Positions 1 to 5,537 of a stretch of DNA of 7,202 nucleotides are shown here, one piece after another (position 1 is the first letter of the stretch; every line of letters starts with the position of its first letter). The DNA is taken from positions 1 to 7,202 of the forward strand of contig JAUXGF010000140.1 of assembly GCA_030622395.1 (NCBI GenBank), given 5' to 3'. The notes beneath the pieces were generated by a model. It was not told the DNA's origin, did not search any database, and saw only the letters and a list, made by a program, of their open reading frames with translations. The DNA comes from Calditrichaceae bacterium. Lineage in GTDB: Bacteria; Calditrichota; Calditrichia; Calditrichales; Calditrichaceae. The position numbers were made by a program, and so were the translations under genes.

Positions 1-1
1 A

Positions 2-67
2 CCATTTCGTCTTGACAGTTATACCGATACTCCTTATTTCAAATCAATTGCGGATCGGTATAAATAA
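2..67 (+). CDS. Possible C-terminal end of an upstream gene (5'-truncated)
   Basis: Frame 2 is open from the left edge to a TAA at 65-67. It encodes 21 residues ending in YFKSIADRYK. The mix of charged and aromatic residues looks like an ordinary protein C-terminus, and the codons resemble those of neighbouring genes. The other two forward frames give less protein-like peptides. No family can be named from so short a piece, and no clear terminator follows it. The call is tentative, because a frame of this length stays open by chance fairly often. Confidence 0.35.
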   Translation, partial: PFRLDSYTDTPYFKSIADRYK

Positions 68-132
68 AAAATTAATATGATTGGAAAATGCGCAAACATA
101 TTATTTAACGGGGTAAATTAATGTTGGTATTA

Positions 133-290
133 AAAATTACAAATCACAAATAATAAATTTCAAATAAATAACAATGCTCATCCCGATTAATCGGGACAAA
201 TTACAAAAACTGATGGTTTTTTATGTTTGGGTCATTGAAGTTTGTAAATTGAGATTTATTTGTATTTTGTATTTTGTTTTTTGTGATTTT
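133..290. repeat. Imperfect long inverted repeat (MITE-like) with a central palindrome
   Basis: The left arm (133-175) and right arm (248-290) are inverted copies of each other. When I aligned them by eye without gaps, 33 of 43 positions matched. The arms are A-rich on one side and T-rich on the other, with runs such as CAAATAAAT against ATTTATTTG. The 72-base centre carries a perfect 16-bp palindrome, TCCCGATTAATCGGGA (181-196). The unit could fold into one long hairpin of about 158 nt. AT-rich inverted repeats with a GC-rich core are common between genes in FCB-group genomes and are probably non-autonomous mobile or repeat elements. It encodes no protein, although an in-frame extension of the downstream peptidase ORF runs through it. 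Confidence 0.6.
181..196. repeat. Perfect 16-bp palindrome TCCCGATTAATCGGGA
   Basis: The sequence is its own reverse complement and sits in the loop region of the larger inverted repeat. A related interrupted version, TCCCGA-ACCG-TCGGGA, occurs at 2798-2813, so this looks like a dispersed palindromic repeat family and not an operator for one gene. A protein-binding role cannot be excluded. Confidence 0.5.
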
Positions 291-344
291 AGTCTGTTAA
301 TTTATCATTACTTTCCCCGACCAGTAGGGACTATACAATTAAAT

Positions 345-350
345 AAGGAG
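345..350 (+). promoter_or_regulatory. Ribosome binding site AAGGAG that fixes the peptidase start
   Basis: AAGGAG lies six bases before the ATG at 357. The same motif with the same spacing precedes the rhodanese gene. It decides the start in favour of 357 over the in-frame ATG at 174, which has no such site and would add 61 residues of repeat-derived sequence before the signal peptide. Confidence 0.8.
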
Positions 351-356
351 AACCCC

Positions 357-2309
357 ATGCGTATTTTTCAATCTTTTTTAGTATTAACAGTCGTATTAGT
401 TTTATCCGCGTTTTCTTATGCCGGCGAAGTTAAGCGGGTTGAGATCGGCAATCTTGTATTAGAAAATGTTCCGGAAATACCCCTTGAACTTAAAGAACGT
501 CTTATTCAATATCAAAACGTACGTTCGGCTTCTTTCCGTGATTGGGACCCGAAAAGCAGCGGTATTTTAATTTCCACGCGATTTGGAGAAACCAGACAAT
601 TACATTTAGTAAATCAGCCCTTAGGACAAAGAAGCCAGATTACATTTTTCAACGAACCTGTCGGCGGCGGATCGTTTTGCCCTGATAAAAATAATTATGG
701 ATTTCTGTTTAGCAAAGATATTGGCGGCAGCGAGGTCAGCCAGATTTTTTATTTTGATATGAATACAGGCAGTTACAAAATGCTCTCCGACGGCGAGTCA
801 CGCAATGGAAGCGCAAATTGGTCTAATAAAGGCGACAGGTTCTCATTTTACAGCACAAAAAGAAACGGAAGAGATTTCGACGTTTATATCGGCGATATTG
901 ATAATCCTGAAAAAGCCTATCCTGTTTTAGAAAAATCCGGTTTCTGGATTGCCGCTGATTGGTCGCCGGACGATTCAAAATTATTAATTGTGAATTATAT
1001 TTCGGCAAATGAAAGTTATTACCACATCCTTGATCTTAAAACAAAAGAATTATCTCAAATTAACCCCTCTGATAAAAAAATCGCTTATGGCGCCGCCGCC
1101 TTCTCAAAAGATGGTAAAGGCGTTTATATTACATCCGATGAAGACAGCGAGTTTCAACATCTTCGTTATTACGACCTGAAGACTAAAAAGATGAAAGTTC
1201 TAACCGGTCATATTAAATGGGATGTTAATGGACTCGATCTTTCTGACGACGGCAAATATTTGTCTTATACGGTTAATGAAGACGGGGTCGGGAAATTATA
1301 TATGTTAAACTTAAAAACCGGTAAAGAGATTGATTTACCTGACTTGCCTATTGGTCAAATTTACGGAACTTCTTTCAGCCCGGACAGCAAGCGTTTTTCT
1401 TTGGTTTTAAATAGTTCCATATCGCCGGGCGACGTTTATATTTTTAATATTGATAAGAATAAGCTGCAGCGTTGGACAAAAAGTGAAGTGGGCGGATTGA
1501 ATACGGCTACTTTTTCAGCGCCGGAATTGATTCACTACCCAACCTTTGATAAAATAGATGGCAAGCCGGGAATGATTCCCGCTTTTCTGTACAAACCAAA
1601 AAACAAAAAAGGTCCTTTACCGGTCATTATTGATATTCACGGTGGACCCGAAGGTCAGGAGCTGCCTTATTTCAGTTCCACTACTCAATTTTGGCTAAAC
1701 GAATTAGGCGTTGCCGTTTTAGCGCCGAATGTTCGCGGTTCCAGCGGCTACGGTAAAAGCTTTCTTAAATTAGATAATGACTATAAACGTGAAGATTCGG
1801 TAAAAGATATCGGCAAACTGTTAGACTGGATTAAAACTCAGCCCGATTTAGACGCCAATCGTGTTGCGGTAATCGGAGGTTCGTACGGCGGCTATATGGT
1901 TTTATCATCTATGGTTAATTATAATGAGCGTATCCGCTGCGGCGTTGACATTGTCGGGATCAGTAATTTTGTTACATTTTTGAAAAACACCAAAGAATAC
2001 CGCCAAGATTTACGTCGCGTAGAATACGGCGATGAACGCGATCCTAAAATGGCTGAATTTTTACAGAAGATTTCGCCGACAACAAATTCGGATAAAATAA
2101 CCAAACCTCTTTTTGTAGTTCAGGGCTTAAACGATCCGCGCGTTCCAGCCTCCGAAGCTGAACAAATGGTAGCTGAAATCCGCAAAAACAAAGGCGACGT
2201 CTGGTACATGCTGGCTAAAGATGAAGGGCACGGTTTCCGCAAAAAAACTAACAGAGACCACTACACCGCGGCTGTGATTCTGTTCTTTGAGAAATATTTA
2301 CTAAAATAA
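357..2309 (+). CDS. Secreted S9-family prolyl oligopeptidase-like serine peptidase
   Basis: The 650-residue product is a predicted exported peptidase of the S9 family (acylaminoacyl-peptidase or dipeptidyl-aminopeptidase-like, closest in style to S9C). It would cleave short peptides in the periplasm or outside the cell. Residues 1 to about 20 form a signal peptide ending SYA before GE. Residues of about 60-390 contain repeated beta-propeller blades with WSPDDSK-, FSKDGK- and FSPDSK-type turns. The alpha/beta-hydrolase domain follows: oxyanion motif HGGP at His428, nucleophile in GGSYGGYM at Ser509, acid in GLNDPRVP at Asp593 and catalytic histidine in DEGHGF at His625. All triad residues are present and the length is usual for the family. 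The start follows an AAGGAG site. It is separated from the cytochrome cluster by nearly 700 non-coding bases, so it is probably an independent transcription unit. Family assignment is secure; the substrate is unknown. Confidence 0.93.
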   Translation: MRIFQSFLVLTVVLVLSAFSYAGEVKRVEIGNLVLENVPEIPLELKERLIQYQNVRSASFRDWDPKSSGILISTRFGETRQLHLVNQPLGQRSQITFFNEPVGGGSFCPDKNNYGFLFSKDIGGSEVSQIFYFDMNTGSYKMLSDGESRNGSANWSNKGDRFSFYSTKRNGRDFDVYIGDIDNPEKAYPVLEKSGFWIAADWSPDDSKLLIVNYISANESYYHILDLKTKELSQINPSDKKIAYGAAAFSKDGKGVYITSDEDSEFQHLRYYDLKTKKMKVLTGHIKWDVNGLDLSDDGKYLSYTVNEDGVGKLYMLNLKTGKEIDLPDLPIGQIYGTSFSPDSKRFSLVLNSSISPGDVYIFNIDKNKLQRWTKSEVGGLNTATFSAPELIHYPTFDKIDGKPGMIPAFLYKPKNKKGPLPVIIDIHGGPEGQELPYFSSTTQFWLNELGVAVLAPNVRGSSGYGKSFLKLDNDYKREDSVKDIGKLLDWIKTQPDLDANRVAVIGGSYGGYMVLSSMVNYNERIRCGVDIVGISNFVTFLKNTKEYRQDLRRVEYGDERDPKMAEFLQKISPTTNSDKITKPLFVVQGLNDPRVPASEAEQMVAEIRKNKGDVWYMLAKDEGHGFRKKTNRDHYTAAVILFFEKYLLK

Positions 2310-2398
2310 TTATCGCAGTTTCGCTCTCATTAAATTTTTCCTTTTAATCCCTTATGAGTTGAATTCGTGAAAAATTGTTATAAAAATATGTTTTTTTT

Positions 2399-2564
2399 GT
2401 ATCAGAGTTAAGCATAGCGGTCTCTGATACACACTGGGGAAATTATTCCGGCAGGCGTAAGTGAGAAGCGTTTCAGACGATGATATTGAAATAACAGATG
2501 TAAGGATGAAGCATTTCGGGCAACGTCATAACGTATCAGAGACCGCTACGCTTAACTCTGATAC
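2399..2564. repeat. Inverted-repeat element with 32-bp near-identical ends
   Basis: The arms at 2399-2430 and 2533-2564 are reverse complements at 31 of 32 positions; the single difference is a T/C change. They enclose 102 bases with no ORF of note. Each arm is itself a partial palindrome, beginning GTATCAGAG and ending CTCTGATAC, so the element can form either two small hairpins or one large cruciform. The structure suits a miniature inverted-repeat transposable element, or a paired binding-site array for a protein recognising the arm. The high arm identity, compared with the decayed repeat at 133-290, suggests recent insertion or continuing selection. I saw no obvious target-site duplication. 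Confidence 0.75.
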
Positions 2565-2614
2565 GAGGGAATATAAATCCAACTATGGTTCACCAACATT
2601 AAGCCGGATAATTC

Positions 2615-2635
2615 TTTAGTCCCGGCGGGACTAAA
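2615..2635. repeat. 21-base palindrome of the AGTCCC/GGGACT type
   Basis: Arms TTTAGTCCCG and CGGGACTAAA flank a single central G and are perfect reverse complements. A short related string, AGTAGGGACTA, occurs upstream of the peptidase at about 323-333. No T-run follows, so it is not a standard terminator. It is more likely a dispersed intergenic palindrome. Confidence 0.5.
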
Positions 2636-2663
2636 TGTTTATAGAATAAAATACCCAAAAAAA

Positions 2664-2725
2664 ATGGGAAGCCCCATTCCCACTCCACAGGAGTCCCCGT
2701 GGGACAGGGAGGCTGCGCCCGGGCG
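2664..2725. repeat. Cluster of GC-rich small hairpins
   Basis: Three adjacent self-complementary units can be read. ATGGG-AAGC-CCCAT is at 2664-2677. ACTCC-ACA-GGAGT, with outer TCCC/GGGA pairing, is at 2678-2704. The perfect 10-bp palindrome CGCCCGGGCG is at 2716-2725. The cluster is much richer in G+C than its surroundings and has no coding signal. It resembles composite intergenic repeats; an RNA structure is possible but nothing here shows one is made. Confidence 0.4.
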
Positions 2726-2797
2726 GTATGAAATTTTTAATTAATAACTACCAGACTCAGGTGGGGAGTGCAGAAGAATAGAATCCTAAAGAATTGG

Positions 2798-2813
2798 TCC
2801 CGAACCGTCGGGA
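2798..2813. repeat. Interrupted palindrome TCCCGA-ACCG-TCGGGA
   Basis: Six-base arms are perfectly complementary around a four-base centre. It matches the outer six bases on each side of the perfect palindrome at 181-196, supporting a shared repeat family in this genome. Confidence 0.4.
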
Positions 2814-2945
2814 TGAGATTTGCTATTTCCGGTTTATCCGGCTTAGGGAAGAAGCATAGTGATGAAAAAATCTGTAATGGTAATAAATAGCTAAAGTATT
2901 TATAGTAAAAGACGAAACTTCGTAGGAGCAACTTTAATATTTCTA

Positions 2946-2977
2946 TTGACATTATTAGATATTATTTATTAAGTTTG
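2946..2977 (+). promoter_or_regulatory. Candidate Bacteroidota-type promoter for the cytochrome operon
   Basis: TTGACA at 2946-2951 is followed by TAAGTTTG at 2970-2977, which fits the TAnnTTTG box used by the primary sigma factor of Bacteroidota and relatives. The TTG-to-TAnnTTTG gap is 21 bases, close to the usual 19-21. It lies 38 bases before the chosen start of the first cytochrome. In AT-rich DNA such matches can arise by chance, so confidence is moderate. Confidence 0.4.
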
Positions 2978-3004
2978 TTAACTAAATTTTATATAAATAT
3001 TAAT

Positions 3005-3010
3005 GAGAAG
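3005..3010 (+). promoter_or_regulatory. Weak ribosome binding site GAGAAG choosing the start at 3015
   Basis: GAGAAG lies four bases before the ATG at 3015. The alternative in-frame ATG at 3003 overlaps this motif and has only AT-rich sequence before it. Starting at 3015 gives a compact lipoprotein signal beginning MLKKIL. The spacing is slightly short, so 3003 remains possible and would add four residues. Confidence 0.45.
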
Positions 3011-3014
3011 AATT

Positions 3015-4424
3015 ATGTTAAAAAAAATACTTTCATTAACAGCTTTAGCCTTAATTGCCTGTACCCAAATAATTGAAGAAGATATTTTGAACGAAACCGC
3101 TTATACAGGAGATGACGGCTGTATTTACTGTCATACTAATAAAAGCAGGCTGCAGGCATTGGCGCCGGAACTTGAAGATGATAACGGCGGAGGAGGAGGC
3201 TGAGGCGGCGATGTAGCTCCGTTGGAGCCATGGGAAAAAGTTTATATTAATATCAGTAAAGTATCATCCTTCGAAGATGTGGATGATCACTTTGAATCGC
3301 TTTCCTGCGTTGACTGTCATGATGGAAATGCAAATATGCCAAACAGCAAGGAAAAAGCCCATACAGGTTTGATTAAAGATCCTTCCGAAATGGTTTCCGA
3401 GTCAAATAGCTGCGCCGGAAGCGGCTGCCATTCTGATAAAGTGGAAACTTATAAAAGCAGTTTGCACCAAAATGTTTGGGGAATGAAAAAGGCTGTTGCA
3501 GTAAGAGCGGGCGCATCGTCCCTTTCCGAATGTCCAGCTTTACAGGAAGGTTTTAGGGGCGAATGTAACAACTGTCACGCTACCTGCGGCGATTGTCATA
3601 TATCCAGACCAAACAGCGCCGGAAAAGGATTCATTTCCAGTCATAAATTTAAGGGGAAGCCGGATCAAACAAACAATTGTTTGGCATGTCACGGTTCTCG
3701 TATAGCCCATGATTTTTTAGGCGGCACAGGACGTTCAAAAGACGCCCATGCTAAAATGGGTTATGATTGCATGACCTGCCATACAGGAGATGAAATGCAT
3801 GGTTCTGTAACAGATTCATTAGAAACTAATCGTTATAATTATGAAAAGGCGGCTTCATGCGAAGCAGGCTGCCACGAAGCAGGCGATACGCTTGATATAG
3901 CAAATATTTATCACTCAGAACATTGGGACGATTTATCCTGTTTTGTCTGCCATGCACAAAAATACAATAATTGCGCCGCATGTCATGTAAATGATGCATG
4001 GAAAACAGATCCCATATATCAGGAAAATAACCCGGATGAAAATTTTAAAATTGGTCTTAATCCGATTTCATCTCACAGAAGGTTTAAATATGCTGCCTTA
4101 AGACACGCCCCGATTGCAACCGACACTTATGATAACTGGGAAGGGGCAGGCGCTCTTACAAATTATGACGCGCTGCCGACCTGGAAATATACTACGCCGC
4201 ATTCTATTAAAAGATTTACTGCAAGAACAGATACGCTGTTAAGTGATACAACCCGCGTTAAATGCTGGGAAAGCTGCCATATAAAGGGTGATGAGATCAC
4301 TCGCACTCGCAATAAAGAATTCTTTTTGTTTGGAGATTATATTCACGAAAATTGGCCCAGTGAAGAAAACGCCAACATTTCTGTCATTGTTGACGGAAAA
4401 TTACCGAATAGCTGGGATAACTAA
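3015..4424 (+). CDS. Multiheme c-type cytochrome lipoprotein with a candidate selenocysteine (in-frame TGA)
   Basis: Read through the TGA at 3201-3203, this frame encodes about 469 residues. It is a predicted electron carrier anchored in a membrane, probably at the outer membrane. The signal peptide ends in lipobox LIAC, with Cys16 as lipid anchor. One heme motif, CIYCH (36-40), lies before the TGA (residue 63). Ten follow: CVDCH 98, CAGSGCH 133, CNNCH 184, CGDCH 191, CLACH 222, CMTCH 252, CEAGCH 282, CFVCH 309, CAACH 320 and CWESCH 417. Eight motifs are canonical CXXCH, two are CX3CH and one is CX4CH. The TGA falls in a run of glycine codons and is followed by a SECIS-like hairpin. The part after the TGA has no signal peptide of its own, and its first candidate start is a TTG with no ribosome site, so it would be useless as a separate gene. 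It is first in a cluster with a rhodanese lipoprotein, a beta-barrel and another cytochrome. The set resembles the ext genes of Geobacter. A nonsense mutation or a base error (GGA to TGA) is the alternative. Confidence 0.85.
3201..3203 (+). other. In-frame TGA, candidate selenocysteine codon
   Basis: The TGA sits at codon 63 counted from 3015. The protein around it reads GGGGG-U-GGDVAP. The frame before and after is the same, with no shift, and heme motifs occur on both sides. The CDS that begin in this window and reach a stop here end in TAA or TAG, and none of the others contains an internal TGA. Selenocysteine insertion therefore explains it better than general reassignment of TGA. A G-to-T change of a GGA glycine codon would also create it. 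Confidence 0.7.
3204..3230 (+). promoter_or_regulatory. Candidate bacterial SECIS hairpin
   Basis: After the TGA come 12 bases (3204-3215), then a five-pair stem GCTCC (3216-3220) / GGAGC (3224-3228) closed by the loop GTT. After one A/C mismatch, T3214-A3230 and wobble pairs can extend the stem. The loop begins with G and starts 17 bases after the TGA. As I remember it, the bacterial SECIS consensus asks for a short apical loop with G in its first two positions, an upper stem of at least four pairs and a UGA-to-loop distance of about 16-37 nt. All three are met. For comparison, the E. coli fdhF element starts its upper stem 11 bases after the UGA. The hairpin also encodes protein (APLEP). 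Confidence 0.65.
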
Positions 4425-4465
4425 ACGTTTGCTAATTCATTAATATATTTTTAACTAATTTATTT

Positions 4466-4471
4466 AAGGAG
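4466..4471 (+). promoter_or_regulatory. Ribosome binding site AAGGAG of the rhodanese gene
   Basis: AAGGAG with a six-base spacer precedes the ATG at 4478, the same arrangement as in the peptidase gene. It confirms the start and gives a compact lipoprotein signal peptide. It is much stronger than the sites of the flanking cytochrome and barrel genes, suggesting higher translation of this component. Confidence 0.75.
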
Positions 4472-4477
4472 ATTTTC

Positions 4478-5455
4478 ATGAAGAGATTATTAGCATTACT
4501 CATTGCAGGACTATTTGCAATTAATTTTATTGCCTGCAGTAGTTCAACAGAGTCCGAAGAAGAAGTAATTGAATTTGATGTATTGGTCAAATATCTTGAA
4601 GGATCAAACGGTGATTATATTAATACTGACGCCCCGGCTATTTTAGCTGCAGGCGATGTATATAATGCGGCAGGCGGCGGAGTCATAAGTTCTATTAAAA
4701 AAGTAATTGATTTACGCGACACAACTGCTTTTGGTACCGGTCATATTAAAGATGCTGTGAATACAACTTTAGACGACATTTTAGCCGAAGCAGAAACTAT
4801 GCAAAAAACGGATTCTATATTAGTTGTTTGTAAAACAGGTCAATCAGCGGGTCATGCAGTTCTGGCTCTGCGTTTACTTGGATATGAAAATGCTTTTTCA
4901 TTAGGATTTGGGATGAGCTCCTGGAATGTTGTTTTTGATAGCTGGAGCAACAGTACAAGTTCAGCGTATACCGCAGATTTTACAACTACTGCAACCGATT
5001 TAAACGCTGTAAATACTTATCCGACTTTGAATACAGGCAAAGAGACAGGCGCGGAAATATTAGCGTCAAGAATTAACACAATGTTAGCAGGCGGTTTTAA
5101 AGCAATTACTGCTGGCACTGTAGTGCCTGCCAAAGATGATTATTACATTTCAAACTATTTTGGTGAAACTGATTATCTCGGTAATGGTAATTGTCCTCCA
5201 GGTCATATTGAAGGCGCTTATCAATATACTCCAAAATCCAGTTTAAAAACTACTGAACAATTGAAAAATTTACCCACAGATAAAACAATTGTCGTTTATT
5301 GCTGGACGGGACAGCATAGCAGTCAGGTTACCGCTTTCTTGAATATTCTTGGTTATGATGCTGTAAGTCTTAAGTTTGGTGTGAACGGAATGGTCTATGA
5401 CCAATTAACCGATCCCAACTGGACTGAATCTAATAACTATCCTTATTTCCAATAG
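4478..5455 (+). CDS. Rhodanese-like lipoprotein with two rhodanese domains (ExtH-like)
   Basis: The 325-residue product begins with a lipoprotein signal, MKRLLALL...FIAC, with Cys20 as lipid anchor and Ser at +2, which favours export to the outer membrane. Two rhodanese domains follow. The first (about 60-155) has IDLRD, GHIKDAVN and the active loop CKTGQSA with Cys118. The second (about 195-310) has GHIEGAY and the active loop CWTGQHS with Cys275. Both loops keep the catalytic cysteine, which in this family carries sulfur as a persulfide, or selenium as a selenosulfide. Domain 2 also has a short insertion with an extra cysteine, NCPPGH (Cys239). The gene lies 53 bases after the cytochrome and is followed by a terminator hairpin. 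By position and architecture it resembles ExtH, the rhodanese-like lipoprotein of the Geobacter extHIJKL conduit. The domain call is secure; the substrate and the ExtH equivalence are inferred. Confidence 0.9.
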   Translation: MKRLLALLIAGLFAINFIACSSSTESEEEVIEFDVLVKYLEGSNGDYINTDAPAILAAGDVYNAAGGGVISSIKKVIDLRDTTAFGTGHIKDAVNTTLDDILAEAETMQKTDSILVVCKTGQSAGHAVLALRLLGYENAFSLGFGMSSWNVVFDSWSNSTSSAYTADFTTTATDLNAVNTYPTLNTGKETGAEILASRINTMLAGGFKAITAGTVVPAKDDYYISNYFGETDYLGNGNCPPGHIEGAYQYTPKSSLKTTEQLKNLPTDKTIVVYCWTGQHSSQVTAFLNILGYDAVSLKFGVNGMVYDQLTDPNWTESNNYPYFQ

Positions 5456-5484
5456 AGTATGTTTGAAACTTATTAAATAAATAT

Positions 5485-5510
5485 GGGGGGCAAAGGTCCC
5501 CCCTTATTTT
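5485..5510 (+). terminator. Intrinsic terminator or attenuator between the rhodanese and barrel genes
   Basis: Six G (5485-5490) pair with six C (5498-5503) around the seven-base loop CAAAGGT, followed by TTATTTT. This is a short but very strong GC stem with a T-rich tail, 30 bases after the rhodanese stop and 35 before the chosen barrel start. It may end most transcripts after the rhodanese gene, with partial read-through or a separate promoter serving the barrel. The preceding strand is A-rich (TTAAATAAATAT), so it could act in both directions. Confidence 0.75.
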
Positions 5511-5537
5511 AATATTAAAAAAAATATGGTAGTAACC

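Larger units (their letters stand above)
2310..2945. other. Repeat-rich non-coding stretch between the peptidase and the cytochrome operon
   Basis: About 640 bases hold no convincing gene on either strand. The base composition changes from AT-rich to patches of GC-rich, palindromic sequence. It contains the 166-bp inverted-repeat element at 2399-2564, a 21-base palindrome at 2615-2635, a cluster of small hairpins at 2664-2725 and an interrupted TCCCGA palindrome at 2798-2813. No clear hairpin-plus-T-run terminator follows the peptidase; a T-run at 2391-2398 lacks a convincing stem in front of it. The stretch reads as an accumulation site for small intergenic repeats. Confidence 0.65.

Noticed and set aside
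174..356. N-terminal extension of the peptidase from the ATG at 174
   Set aside because: The extra 61 codons translate the inverted-repeat element. An AAGGAG site and a clean signal peptide mark 357 as the start.
823..1008. Minus-strand ORF of 61 codons
   Set aside because: It lies wholly inside the peptidase gene on the opposite strand and its product is basic and low in complexity, without recognisable features.
1919..2104. Minus-strand ORF of 61 codons
   Set aside because: It overlaps the conserved catalytic region of the peptidase on the opposite strand; a shadow frame.
2391..2398. T-run after the peptidase as a terminator
   Set aside because: No stable GC-rich stem precedes it; the upstream bases are AT-rich with only weak pairing.
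2737..2952. Minus-strand ORF of 71 codons in the intergenic region
   Set aside because: It runs through a palindromic repeat, has no ribosome site, and its leucine- and phenylalanine-rich product looks like translated AT-rich DNA. It also extends into the likely promoter of the cytochrome operon.
3201..3203. General reassignment of TGA to glycine or tryptophan
   Set aside because: No other gene in the window has an internal TGA, and glycine and tryptophan use their normal codons throughout. The glycine-rich context fits reassignment to Gly superficially, but one codon is not enough.
3201..3231. TGA as a true stop followed by an independent gene starting at TTG 3222
   Set aside because: The downstream frame is exactly the same, has no ribosome site or signal peptide, and could not receive hemes without export. 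The TTG also lies within the hairpin loop and encodes ordinary leucine in the read-through protein.
5114..5127. Hairpin GGCACT-GT-AGTGCC inside the rhodanese gene
   Set aside because: It has a two-base loop, too tight for a good RNA hairpin, no T-run follows, and it lies in the linker between domains. Probably chance.
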